Source of the DNA: Devosia oryzisoli
GTDB lineage: Bacteria; Pseudomonadota; Alphaproteobacteria; Rhizobiales; Devosiaceae
Direction: 5' to 3'
Length of the DNA: 64,000 nucleotides
Assembly (NCBI RefSeq): GCF_014837245.1
Contig: NZ_JACYFU010000006.1
Span: 100,561 to 164,560, forward strand
Part shown: in pieces, positions 33,692 to 42,111 of the stretch
Layout of the letters: each line of letters starts with the position of its first letter
Numbering within the stretch: the stretch's first letter is position 1
Program-made: the position numbers and the translations under genes
The notes under the pieces: model-generated
What the model was told of the DNA's origin: nothing
Seen by the model: the letters and a program-made list of their open reading frames with translations, nothing else
The model's database searches: none

Positions 33692-35512
33692 TCAATTTGC
33701 CGCGGTGCCCTTGGGCGCGGTGGCTTCAAGTTCGTCGATCAGCCCCTCGATCATCGAGAGGCCAAGCGACCAGAATTTGGGGTCCTTCGCGTCCAGCCCG
33801 AACGGCGCGAGCAGTTCGGAATGGTGCTTGCTTCCCCCGGCCTTGAGAAGCTCGAAATAGCGCTCCGCAAAACCCTCACTGGCCTTCTCATACTGTGCGT
33901 AGAGCGAGTTCACAAGGCAGTCACCGAAGGCGTAGGCATAGACATAGAACGGGGAGTGGATGAAGTGGGGGATATAGGTCCAGAAGACCTCGTAGCCCTC
34001 GTTGGCGATGATGCTGTCGCCCAGCGATTCCGCCTGCACTTCGAGCCAGAGGGCGTTGATTTCCTCCGTGCGCAACTCGCCCTGTCGGCGGGCCGTGTGG
34101 ACCTTGCGCTCGAAGGTGTAGAAGGCAATCTGCCGCACCACGGTGTTGAGCATGTCCTCGACCTTCGAGGACAGAAGCGCGAAGCGCTGCGTGGGATCGG
34201 TGGTCTTGTCGAGCAGCGAGCGGAAGGTCAGCATCTCCCCGAACACCGAAGCGGTCTCGGCCAGGGTGAGGGGCGTATTGGCGAGGATCGGACCCTGCGC
34301 GGCTGCCAGACGCTGGTGCACCCCGTGCCCCAACTCGTGCGCCAGGGTCATGATGTCGCGCGTCCGACCCATGTAGTTGAGCATGAGATAGGGATGGGCG
34401 CTGGGCACGGTCGGGTGGGCGAAGGCGCCCGAGAGCTTGCCATTGCCAGTGGGCGCGTCGATCCAGCCGGAGTTGAAGAACGGACGAGCCACCTCGGCCA
34501 GGTCGGGAGAGAAGCGGCCATAGGCGTCCAGCACCGTAGAGACGGCGGTGGTCCAGTCCCACACGCGCTCGTCGCTCGTGGGGAGCGGCGCGTTGCGATC
34601 CCAGGCGTTGAGCCTGTCCTTGCCGAACCAGCGCGCCTTCATCTTGTAGTAGCGGTGCGACAGGCGCGGATAGGCATCCTGCACGGCGCTCTGGAGGGCA
34701 TCGACCACCTCGCGCTCGACCGAATTGGCCATGTGGCGGCTATCGGCGATGTCCTCGTAGCCGCGCCAGCGGTCGGAGATTTCCTTGTCCTTGGCGAGGA
34801 CATTGGTGATGTGGGTGAACAGGCGGCTGTTGGCGCCCAGGGTCTTGGCCAAAGCCTTGAATGCGGCTTCGCGCTTGGCTTGGTCGCGCTCGGACAGGAG
34901 GTGAAGCGTCGATTCGAGGTTGAGTGTTTCGCCGTCGACATCGAGCTCGAGACTCGAGAGGGTCTCGTCGTAGAGCCGGTTCCAGGCGGAAAAGGCGGTC
35001 ACGGACTTGTCGTGGAAGAGTTCCTCGAGCTTGTCGTCGAGCTGGTAGGGCTTGGCCTTTCTGAGGTCGGCGAACCAGGTCTTGTAGCGCGCCAGCTCCG
35101 GATCGCGATCGATGGCGGCGTCGAGATCGGCGTCGGGGATGCGATTCAGTTCGAGTTCGAAGAACAACACCTTGGTGGAGAGGGCGGTCAGCGCCTCGTT
35201 GGTGTCGCCCATAAACTTGGCACGGTCGGGGTCGGTGGATTTTTGCGCGTATTGCAGGAAGGCGTAGGAACCGATGCGGCCGGTCAGATCGCCAAGCGCT
35301 TCGCTGTCCCGGATGGCCGAGAGCAGCGTGCCGGCGCGGGTCATGTCGGCCAGCTTGCCCTTGAAGTCGGCTTCGAACTTCGCGGCCAGCCGCCGGGCCT
35401 GTTCCAGATCGGCCTTGAACTCGGCGCTGTCCTTGCCCGGATAGAGATCGGACAAGTCCCAGACCGGCAGGTCGCCAAACTGGTTGTGGCCCTTTTGTGC
35501 GGCTGCGTTCAT
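33692..35512 (-). CDS. pepF: M3 family oligoendopeptidase F
   Basis: 606 residues. The zinc site is H392-E393-L-G-H396 in LAHELGHGVHQ, with the downstream Glu in the FGEMLTF segment. PepF-type zinc metallopeptidases cut short peptides in the cytoplasm; no signal peptide is present. The length and the end (MIEGLIDELEATA) agree with the family. Confidence 0.93.
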   Translation of the reverse strand: MNAAAQKGHNQFGDLPVWDLSDLYPGKDSAEFKADLEQARRLAAKFEADFKGKLADMTRAGTLLSAIRDSEALGDLTGRIGSYAFLQYAQKSTDPDRAKFMGDTNEALTALSTKVLFFELELNRIPDADLDAAIDRDPELARYKTWFADLRKAKPYQLDDKLEELFHDKSVTAFSAWNRLYDETLSSLELDVDGETLNLESTLHLLSERDQAKREAAFKALAKTLGANSRLFTHITNVLAKDKEISDRWRGYEDIADSRHMANSVEREVVDALQSAVQDAYPRLSHRYYKMKARWFGKDRLNAWDRNAPLPTSDERVWDWTTAVSTVLDAYGRFSPDLAEVARPFFNSGWIDAPTGNGKLSGAFAHPTVPSAHPYLMLNYMGRTRDIMTLAHELGHGVHQRLAAAQGPILANTPLTLAETASVFGEMLTFRSLLDKTTDPTQRFALLSSKVEDMLNTVVRQIAFYTFERKVHTARRQGELRTEEINALWLEVQAESLGDSIIANEGYEVFWTYIPHFIHSPFYVYAYAFGDCLVNSLYAQYEKASEGFAERYFELLKAGGSKHHSELLAPFGLDAKDPKFWSLGLSMIEGLIDELEATAPKGTAAN

Positions 35513-35579
35513 GCGGAGCGACTCCCGAAAGTGATACCGGGGAGAAGTTTAGCCAGTGGGCAGGGCGCTGTGAAGCCAG

Positions 35580-36338
35580 CTAACCGGCCAGCAGCCGCGT
35601 CGAACCGTCCCAGATCAGCTGCAGGGCAAGCAGGAACACCAGCCAGTAGGCGATGCGGTAGAAGAGCCGCATGGAAATGCGGCGCACGAGATAGATGCCC
35701 AGGAACACGCCCGCAATACCGACCGGCGCCAGGGCTGCGGAGAGCGCCAGGTTGTGCACGTTGAGCTGGCCCAGGAAGAAATAGGGGATGAGCTTGGACG
35801 TGTTGACGATGGCAAAGAACACGGCCGTCGTGCCGGCATAGACGGCGGGGGCCAGCCGTCGGGGCAGGACGTAGATCTGGAAGGGCGGCCCGCCGGTGTG
35901 GGAGATGAAGCTGGTAAAACCGGCGACGGCGCCCCAGAAGCCGCCCCAGGGCTTTGAGGGGGGAAGACCTTCGAGCTTCTTGCGCAAGGGCAGGATGGCG
36001 TCGAGCACGAAGAGTAGCGTGATGATGCCCACCATCAGCAACACCATGGCGTCGCTCACAACGGCCCACAGCGCCCAGCCGATCAGCGTGCCGACGGCGG
36101 CGCCAGGCAGCATGATCTTGAGGATGTGCCAGTCGAATTCCTTGCGGTACATCCAGACGGCGACCGCATCCATGCAGAGCAGCACGGGCAGCATCATGCC
36201 GGCTGCGTCGCGGGCGGGCATGACGAGGGCCAGCAGCGGCACGCCCACAACGCCCAAGCCCCCCAGAAGTCCGGCCTTGCTGAGGCCGACGATGAGCACC
36301 GCGGTCACTGCGACCGCGACAAAGATGGGATCGGGCAT
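35580..36338 (-). CDS. TauE/SafE family sulfite exporter-like membrane protein
   Basis: 252 residues with about eight membrane helices. The start VAVAVTAVLIVGLSKAGLLGG and FTSFISHTGGPPFQIYVLP are the two TauE/SafE repeat signatures. The family moves sulfonate-derived or other organic anions, but the substrate here is unknown. No taurine or sulfur genes adjoin. Confidence 0.87.
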   Translation of the reverse strand: MPDPIFVAVAVTAVLIVGLSKAGLLGGLGVVGVPLLALVMPARDAAGMMLPVLLCMDAVAVWMYRKEFDWHILKIMLPGAAVGTLIGWALWAVVSDAMVLLMVGIITLLFVLDAILPLRKKLEGLPPSKPWGGFWGAVAGFTSFISHTGGPPFQIYVLPRRLAPAVYAGTTAVFFAIVNTSKLIPYFFLGQLNVHNLALSAALAPVGIAGVFLGIYLVRRISMRLFYRIAYWLVFLLALQLIWDGSTRLLAG

Positions 36339-36368
36339 GGGGGACGAATCCGGGCGGGAAAGACGGCG

Positions 36369-38246
36369 CTAACCGGAGCGCGGGAGCTCGTTCTTGTCAA
36401 CCGCCCGATTGCCCTCGACGGCCGGCCGCACCGGTGGTTCGTCGGCCTCCATGGCGGCGTTGAGCAGGCTCATCGAGCGGCGCACCATGCCGATATAGGC
36501 CTCCCGGTCATTGCGGACGGCAAAGGAATTTTCCAAAAGCCGGGTGTCATGCTCCTCGAAGCGCCGGGCAACGACATGGGCGTCGCCCGGGTCCTGACCG
36601 AGATGGGTGAGCACACGCTCGCCGAGGCGGATGGCGGAGTGGAAGGTTTCGCGCTCGAAGAGGGTGACGCCCAGTTCCATGAGACTATGGGCGTGCTCCC
36701 GGTCGATGGCGCGGGCAGCGATGGCGACGCCGGGGAAATGGCGCCGCACATTGCGCGCCACTTCGAGGATCCGCTCGCCGCCACCAACGGCGATGATGAC
36801 GAGATCGGCGCTGGCCACGCCGGCGGCGTGCAGCAATTCGGTGCGCGAGGCGTCGCCATAGAAGACCTTGACGCCGAAGCGGCGCACCAGCTCGATCTGG
36901 GCCGCGTCGTCGTCGATCAGGGTCATCTCAAATCCCTGGCTGCGCAGCATGCGGGTGACGATCTGGCCGAAGCGGCCGTAGCCGAGGACGACGATGCGGC
37001 GGTTCTCGGTGATTTCCTCGCCAACTTCCTGTCGCACACGGCGACGGTCGAGGCGCGGCGCGACCAGGCGATCGAAGCCCAGCAGCAGCAGCGGCGTGGT
37101 GGCCATGGAGAGGGCAACGGCGACGGTGAACAGCGCGTGCAGGTCGTTCCCCAAAGCGCCGGTGGTGTTGGCGAATTGCATGACGACGAAGGCAAATTCG
37201 CCTGTCTGGCTCAGCAGGATGGCCAGGAGCAGCCGGTCGGCCCGGTGCATCTTGAACAGGGTCGCGAGCAGGTAAAGGATGACGAACTTGGTGGCGACGA
37301 CGCCAACCACGATGACCGCCAGTTGGGCGGGGTGGGCCAGGAATTCGGTGAATGAGATCGACATTCCCACCGAAATGAAGAACAGCCCGAGCAGGAGGCT
37401 CTTGAAGGGCTGGAGATTGCTTTCGAGCTCGTGACGGTATTCGCTGTCGGCAAGCAGAACGCCGCCAACGAACGCGCCAAGGGCTGGGGAAAGCCCGAGG
37501 CGCTCGGTGCCCAGCGCCGCGCCGATCACCAGCGCCAGGGCGAGGGCCGTAAAAATCTCCCGCACGCCGGCGCGGGCGACGAACCGCAATAAGGGCCGGA
37601 CCACATAGCGGCCGCCGAGGATCGCACCGACGAACACCGCGATCAGCGATGCGGACGTGAACCAGAAATCGGGGTGCTCGACTTGCGCGACGGCTTTGGT
37701 CAGTTCCGCGTCAACGCGGACGGGCGTGGTGGCCAGCGCGAGAAGCGGAATGGCGGCCATGATCGGGATCACGGCGACGTCCTGCACCAGAAGGACGGCC
37801 AGGCTCGAGCGCCCGGCGTCGGTGCGGGTGATATCGCGCTGTTCGGCCGACTGCATGGCAATGGCCGTGGAGGACATGGAGAAGGCCAGGCCCACGATCA
37901 CGGCCGTGTTGAGCGAGAAGCCTCCGAGGGTGAGGACCGAGACCAGCACGATGGTCGTCAGGACCATTTGCGGCAGCCCCAGGCCCATGACGCGCGTGCG
38001 CATGCGCCAAACCTCGCGCGGGCGGAGATCGAGCCCGATCAGGAACAGCATCAGGACGATGCCGAACTCGGCAATGGCCCGGATGGTGTCTGTGTCGGTG
38101 AGCAGGCGAAGGCCGTAGGGGCCGATCAGTATACCGGTGACAAGATAGCCGAGCACCGTGCCAAGGCCCGCCGCCTTGGCCAGCGGGACGAGTGCCACGC
38201 TGGCCGCGAGCAGGGCAAAGATGGCCAGCAGAAGGTTGTTTTCCAT
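36369..38246 (-). CDS. Kef-type cation/proton antiporter with RCK domain
   Basis: 625 residues. A CPA2 antiporter domain of about 380 residues (GYLVTGILIGPYGLR, GIVLMLFLIGLDL, LLSQTGEFAFVV) is followed by a TrkA-N/RCK domain (VVLGYGRFGQIVTRMLRSQG). It is like KefB/KefC/YbaL, which control potassium efflux and pH. No glutathione-binding ancillary KefF/G gene adjoins. It is 19 bases downstream of trcR, so probably one operon. A longer N-terminal frame is non-coding. Confidence 0.9.
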   Translation of the reverse strand: MENNLLLAIFALLAASVALVPLAKAAGLGTVLGYLVTGILIGPYGLRLLTDTDTIRAIAEFGIVLMLFLIGLDLRPREVWRMRTRVMGLGLPQMVLTTIVLVSVLTLGGFSLNTAVIVGLAFSMSSTAIAMQSAEQRDITRTDAGRSSLAVLLVQDVAVIPIMAAIPLLALATTPVRVDAELTKAVAQVEHPDFWFTSASLIAVFVGAILGGRYVVRPLLRFVARAGVREIFTALALALVIGAALGTERLGLSPALGAFVGGVLLADSEYRHELESNLQPFKSLLLGLFFISVGMSISFTEFLAHPAQLAVIVVGVVATKFVILYLLATLFKMHRADRLLLAILLSQTGEFAFVVMQFANTTGALGNDLHALFTVAVALSMATTPLLLLGFDRLVAPRLDRRRVRQEVGEEITENRRIVVLGYGRFGQIVTRMLRSQGFEMTLIDDDAAQIELVRRFGVKVFYGDASRTELLHAAGVASADLVIIAVGGGERILEVARNVRRHFPGVAIAARAIDREHAHSLMELGVTLFERETFHSAIRLGERVLTHLGQDPGDAHVVARRFEEHDTRLLENSFAVRNDREAYIGMVRRSMSLLNAAMEADEPPVRPAVEGNRAVDKNELPRSG

Positions 38247-38265
38247 CCCGCCGGCCCTTGTTCGA

Positions 38266-39006
38266 TTATTCGTCGCTGGTGTCGGACTTGAGCGACTTGA
38301 GCTTGGCAAAGACCGAATCGGCGTCGAGTTCTTCGTCCGCGTCGCGGCTGCGGCTGCCCGAGCCCATATCCTCGAAAGGATTGTCGGCTTCATGCGTGCC
38401 GCCCGAATGGCCACCGGCGCGAGCCAACGCTTCCTCGGCAGTCATCAGGGTCGTGCCTTCGGCCAGATCGGCCTGGGCCGGAGCATCCTTGGAGGCGCGC
38501 TTGACCTCGAGGTCGAGGTCGATCTGACTGCACAGGCCCAGCGTCACCGGGTCCATCGCCGTCAGGTTGGCCGAGTTCCAGTGGGTATTCTCGCGCACCG
38601 AGTCGATGGTGGACTTGGTGGTGCCAACCAGACGCATGATCTGGGCGTCTTTGAGTTCGGGGTGGTTGCGCACCAGCCACTTGATGGCATTCGGACGTTC
38701 GTTGCGGCGCGAAATCGGGGTGTAGCGCGGACCCTTGCGCTTGGGTGCGGCGACGCGAACCTTGGGCTCGCTGACCTTCATGCGATAATTCGGATCGGCC
38801 TCGGCCTTTTCGATTTCCTCGCGCGTGAGCTGTCCGTTCTGCACCGGGTTGACGCCCATGATGCCATTGGCGACGTCACCATCGGCGATGCCCTGCACCT
38901 CGAGCGGGTGTAGCGTGCAGAAGGCGGCGATCTGATCGAACGACAGAGCGGTGTTGTCCACCAGCCAGACGGCGGTCGCCTTGGGCATCAACAGGGACTG
39001 GGACAT
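38266..39006 (-). CDS. trcR: TrcR-type cell-cycle transcription regulator (DUF1013)
   Basis: 246 residues from the ATG after AGGAGAAA. DUF1013 is conserved in nearly all Alphaproteobacteria. In Caulobacter it is the RNA-polymerase-tracking regulator TrcR, affecting the cell cycle and antibiotic tolerance. Family features are LMPKATAVWLVDNTALSFDQIA, LHPLEVQGIADGDVA, NAIKWLVRNHPEL and TTKSTIDSVRENTHWN. The C-terminus is acidic and variable. It precedes the Kef gene. Confidence 0.9.
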   Translation of the reverse strand: MSQSLLMPKATAVWLVDNTALSFDQIAAFCTLHPLEVQGIADGDVANGIMGVNPVQNGQLTREEIEKAEADPNYRMKVSEPKVRVAAPKRKGPRYTPISRRNERPNAIKWLVRNHPELKDAQIMRLVGTTKSTIDSVRENTHWNSANLTAMDPVTLGLCSQIDLDLEVKRASKDAPAQADLAEGTTLMTAEEALARAGGHSGGTHEADNPFEDMGSGSRSRDADEELDADSVFAKLKSLKSDTSDE

Positions 39007-39121
39007 AGCTAAATTTCTCCTGGTGGCGCGGCCGGTCTTCCTCCGGGCCGCTCCGCCTCTTGGCCAAATGCTGAGGGGGAACTGCGCGCAATATAGAATT
39101 TTGCGCGCTTTTCCGCAATGA

Positions 39122-40144
39122 CTAAGTGCCGTCCCCGGCGGCACCAAAGGCCGTCACCAACACCAATTTTCCGCGATGGCCGCGTGTTTCCATCAGGCGG
39201 TGCGCGCCGGCCGCGTCGTCGAGCGGGAATCGCTCGATGTGGGGCTTGATCCATTCCGGAGAGTTGAGGGCAGGCAGGAGATCGGCACGGATGCGCGCGG
39301 CGATGGTGGCCTTGGTGGCGGCGTCCTGCGGGCGCAGGGTGGAGCCCGACAGGGTCAGCTCCTTGGCCATCATCTTGCGCAGGGAGATCGTGGCGGAGGC
39401 ATTGCCGAGGGTGGCGATCTGGACGATGTGGCCGCGCCGCGCCGAAAGATCGATGTTGGTTGCCGCCATGTCCCCGCCGATGAGATCGACGACGCGGTCG
39501 ACGCCCTTGCCATCCGTTATGGCCATGACGCGCTCGATGAGGTCCTCCCGGGTTCGGTCGATGGACGCAACGGCGCCGAGGGCGCGGCAGTAAGCGGCCT
39601 TTTCCGGGCTCGAGACGACGGCGATGGCACGCGCGCCCAGGATGGCACAGATCTGGATGGCGGCGCCGCCGATGCCGCCCGAGCCTCCATGCACCAGGAC
39701 AGTCATCCCGGGAGCGAGAGCGGCGCGCATGACGAGGGTCTGGGTGACGGTGAACCAGGTTTCGGGGAGGGCCGCGGCTTCGGCGAGGGACCAGTTCTGC
39801 GGGACGGGCAGCACCTGCCCGGCGGGTACGGCGACGTATTCGGCGTAGCCCCCGCCATTGGTGAGCGCCATGACCCGGTCGCCCTCGCGCCAGCCCGAGA
39901 CGGTCTTGCCGCATGCGGCAATGACGCCGGCGACTTCCAAGCCGGGCAGGGGCGAGGCGCCGGGGGGCGGATCGTAGTGGCCGCGGCGCTGGGCGAGATC
40001 AGGCCCGTTGACGCCTGCCGCCGCGACGCGGATCAGGACATCATCGGGGCCGGCGGCGGGCAGGGGACCTATCCGGGGCTGCAGGACGTCCGGATCGCCG
40101 GGCTGGGTGATGGCTATGGCGCGCATGGTGGAGGCTTGGGTCAT
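39122..40144 (-). CDS. NAD(P)H-quinone oxidoreductase, zinc-free MDR family
   Basis: 340 residues (or 334 from a second ATG at 40126). GroES-like start (RAIAITQPGDPDVLQ), the nucleotide fold VLVHGGSGGIGGAAIQI and the PIG3/zeta-crystallin type motif VNGPDLAQRRGHYDPPPGAS support a reductase of quinones or similar. The catalytic zinc ligands of alcohol dehydrogenases are absent. The substrate is not known. Confidence 0.88.
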   Translation of the reverse strand: MTQASTMRAIAITQPGDPDVLQPRIGPLPAAGPDDVLIRVAAAGVNGPDLAQRRGHYDPPPGASPLPGLEVAGVIAACGKTVSGWREGDRVMALTNGGGYAEYVAVPAGQVLPVPQNWSLAEAAALPETWFTVTQTLVMRAALAPGMTVLVHGGSGGIGGAAIQICAILGARAIAVVSSPEKAAYCRALGAVASIDRTREDLIERVMAITDGKGVDRVVDLIGGDMAATNIDLSARRGHIVQIATLGNASATISLRKMMAKELTLSGSTLRPQDAATKATIAARIRADLLPALNSPEWIKPHIERFPLDDAAGAHRLMETRGHRGKLVLVTAFGAAGDGT

Positions 40145-40218
40145 GCCGCAAGCATGGCGCGGCAGGACTTGCCGGGCAAGGGCGGCTTGGTCATTCTGGC
40201 CCCAAAGGAGACGGCAGC

Positions 40219-40401
40219 ATGGATGAAGAGACGGTCAAGCGCCCGAAGGCGCACGAAATTGGGATGATGCTCGACGCGCTTTCCGTGTCGGAACTGGAAG
40301 AGCGGATTGCTGTGCTGGAGGGCGAGATTGCGCGGCTGCGAGCCGCCATCGCTGCCAAGGGCGACAGCCGCAAGGCGGCCGAGGCGGCGTTCAAATTATA
40401 G
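40219..40401 (+). CDS. DUF1192 small protein
   Basis: 60 residues. LMLDAL-like LDALSVSELEERIAVLEGEIARLRAAI and the final F-K-L match DUF1192, a conserved short coiled-coil protein of unknown role in Alphaproteobacteria. Divergent from the quinone oxidoreductase gene; start ATG after AGACGG. Confidence 0.83.
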   Translation: MDEETVKRPKAHEIGMMLDALSVSELEERIAVLEGEIARLRAAIAAKGDSRKAAEAAFKL

Positions 40402-40601
40402 AGGTATGTTAAGGTGATGGCACCAAAGCGGAAGAAGAAGCGTTCTCTCCACCGAGCCCATTAGGCTTAACCCAAAGTTGGTATTCAGCCTTCCGCCGCT
40501 CGGGATTACCTTGGGCGTCATGGAAGGCGCGCAGCGATCGGACGATCCGGCGACGGGCGCCCGAGCCATGCGCAGACCCTTTCTGACAAGGAGTATCGGG
40601 T

Positions 40602-40811
40602 ATGGTGCGGCAGAATGACGTTATTCTCGAAGGTGTGAAACCGGCGGAAGTCGAGCGGCTTCGCGAGCTGGCTGAAGGCGCTGTGCTCTCGTCACCAGGG
40701 CAGTTGATGCCGCTGGCGGCCAAGGGTTGGATCGACGTGATCGAGGGTATTCCCCTCATTACCCTCACTGGCCGCACCCTGCTTGATCGGGCTGACCATC
40801 GCGTGCGCTGA
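40602..40811 (+). CDS. Hypothetical protein, 69 residues
   Basis: The ATG follows AAGGAGTATCGGGT. The sequence VRQNDVILEGVKPAEVERLREL and LMPLAAKGWIDVIEGIPLI... is well-ordered, without a signal peptide or membrane helix. I do not recognise a family. A CtrA-type site follows within 30 bases of the stop. The 200-base spacer upstream (40402-40601) holds no credible gene. Confidence 0.5.
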   Translation: MVRQNDVILEGVKPAEVERLRELAEGAVLSSPGQLMPLAAKGWIDVIEGIPLITLTGRTLLDRADHRVR

Positions 40812-40837
40812 GCACAGGGTTAAGAAATCGACTCCTG

Positions 40838-40853
40838 TTAAGAGCCGATTAAC
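40838..40853 (+). promoter_or_regulatory. CtrA-type binding site (TTAA-N7-TTAAC)
   Basis: TTAA at 40838-40841, seven bases, then TTAAC at 40849-40853 is a perfect full CtrA box. A -10-like TATCGT lies at 40869-40874, the distance expected if the box overlaps a -35 region. A transcript would start near 40880. Confidence 0.65.
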
Positions 40854-40879
40854 ATCTTCACGGTAAGGTATCGTTATTC

Positions 40880-40974
40880 AGAGTTTTCTGGATTTTTCAG
40901 AGCGGTTCTCCCTCTGTTTGACGCCTCCCTGTTAACTTCGAGAGCCGTGAATTCGCGGCTCTTTTTCTTTTTCT
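40880..40974 (+). ncRNA. Candidate CtrA-controlled small RNA or leader attenuator
   Basis: From the putative start near 40880 to the end of the T-tract is about 95 bases. Folding by eye gives a hairpin CAGAG (40898-40902) / CTCTG (40912-40916) with a pyrimidine-rich loop, then a single-stranded segment containing CCTCCC (40924-40929), then the terminator hairpin. Short RNAs with anti-Shine-Dalgarno CCUCC motifs next to hairpins are common in Alphaproteobacteria. No coding frame is present. Alternatively, it is the 5' leader of the DUF1465 gene with a terminator. Confidence 0.4.
40941..40962 (+). terminator. Strong intrinsic terminator between the 69-residue gene and DUF1465
   Basis: AGAGCCG (40941-40947) / CGGCTCT (40956-40962) with an 8-base loop, followed by TTTTCTTTTTC. 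One of the clearest terminators in the window; it lies upstream of the DUF1465 gene on the same strand. Confidence 0.85.
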
Positions 40975-41084
40975 GGCAGGGCGTTGCCGGCAACACGCTT
41001 AAACCACTTTTTGACGATAGGTCCGGCCGTGAGGTGACGGTGCCGAACGATGGCGCTACGATGCGCTCATCCGTTGGAGGTCCC

Positions 41085-41603
41085 GTGGCAGAGCAAGGCG
41101 AACACAATCCCACCATTTCGCTCGGGCCGCGCATCGTGTCCTCGGGTGGGTTTGATGCGCTTTATCGCGAGGGCATGGGCCTGATCGAGGAGGTCGCCTC
41201 CTATCTTGATAGCCAGGGGCGCATCGAAAGCCGCGTGCTGCCGCGCGAGGCGGGTTTCCTCTACGCTACCGAATCCATGCGCCTGACCACGCGCCTGATG
41301 CAGATCGCAAGCTGGCTGTTGCTGCAGCGCGCCGTCAACGAAGGCGAGATCAGCCGCGAAAATGCGCGGGCGGAGAAGGAAAAGGTCAAGTTCTCGGCCA
41401 CGCCCTCCGAGCGTGGCGGACCGGGTTACGATCAACTGCCGACGCAATTGCGCGGGTTCATCGACAAGGGCGACCGCCTATTTGATCGCGTCACGCAACT
41501 CGACCTGCTCGAGCGCGGCAGCGTGCCGGTGCAGCCGGAGTTGGCGGCCAACGGTATTGCCGACCAGTTCAACCGGCTGCGCGCCGCCTTCAGCGATCGC
41601 TGA
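41085..41603 (+). CDS. DUF1465 family protein
   Basis: 172 residues. The GTG start is preceded by GGAGG with a 4-base gap, better than the ATG at 41061. DUF1465 features are FDALYREGMGLIEEVASYLD, ESMRLTTRLMQIASWLLLQRAV and the stretch LRGFIDKGDRLFDRV. It is conserved in Rhizobiales and near cell-cycle-associated genes in some, but its function is unknown. It ends in a bidirectional terminator shared with rpmE. Confidence 0.83.
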   Translation: MAEQGEHNPTISLGPRIVSSGGFDALYREGMGLIEEVASYLDSQGRIESRVLPREAGFLYATESMRLTTRLMQIASWLLLQRAVNEGEISRENARAEKEKVKFSATPSERGGPGYDQLPTQLRGFIDKGDRLFDRVTQLDLLERGSVPVQPELAANGIADQFNRLRAAFSDR

Positions 41604-41632
41604 CGGCCGACGCAAAGTTTTTCGCGCAAACA

Positions 41633-41659
41633 AAAAGCCCGGCGCAGGGCCGGGCTTTT
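41633..41659. terminator. Bidirectional terminator between DUF1465 gene and rpmE
   Basis: GCCCGGC / GCCGGGC stem with a 5-base loop, flanked by A and T runs (AAAAA before, TTTT after) that extend the stem and serve both directions. Confidence 0.85.
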
Positions 41660-41681
41660 AAAAACTCTCTTGCGGATGGGC

Positions 41682-41903
41682 TTAGATGCCCAGACCCTTG
41701 AAGCGTTCCTTGAACTTGGAAACGCGGCCGCCGCGGTCCATCAGCTGGCCGGTGGTGCCGGTCCAGGCGGGGTGGGTCTTGGAATCGATGTCGAGCTGCA
41801 GCGTGTCGCCTTCCTTGCCGTAGGTCGAACGGGTCTGGTAGGTCGTGCCGTCGGTCATCACCACGTTGATGGTGTGGTAGTCGGGGTGGATATCGCTTTT
41901 CAT
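41682..41903 (-). CDS. rpmE: 50S ribosomal protein L31 (zinc-free form)
   Basis: 73 residues: [39 protein letters not shown] and [15 protein letters not shown] are diagnostic for L31. The zinc-binding Cys motif is absent, as in L36 in this window. A strong hairpin occurs in the leader. It is divergent from the ABC exporter gene. Confidence 0.95.
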   Translation of the reverse strand: MKSDIHPDYHTINVVMTDGTTYQTRSTYGKEGDTLQLDIDSKTHPAWTGTTGQLMDRGGRVSKFKERFKGLGI

Positions 41904-41922
41904 CGTGGCGCCTCAAATCAAA

Positions 41923-41940
41923 CGGGCGCCGCGGCGCCCG
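41923..41940 (-). promoter_or_regulatory. Palindromic leader hairpin upstream of rpmE
   Basis: CGGGCGCC, 2-base centre, GGCGCCCG: a perfect 8-bp inverted repeat 20 bases upstream of rpmE, followed on the gene strand by TTTGATTTGAG. GGCGCC recurs next to the Shine-Dalgarno (GAGGCGCC), so alternative pairing could hide the ribosome-binding site. Confidence 0.5.
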
Positions 41941-42111
41941 GAGAGCAGGAAACTTCGTTGGTCGGCTTCCTACAGCAATGATCCTGGTTCTGCAAGGGCG
42001 GCGCAGCGGCAATTTTGCCCAGAGCCTGCCGGTTGCGGGGGCAGGGGCCAGGGCCTATATGGGACGCGGCTGCTCAAGGCGGTCCTGCGAAACCAGCCCG
42101 GCTGAACCATC

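Noticed and set aside
40409..40777. 122-codon minus-strand frame
   Set aside because: Overlaps the small plus-strand gene with a good ribosome-binding site, and has Ser/Arg-rich random-like composition.
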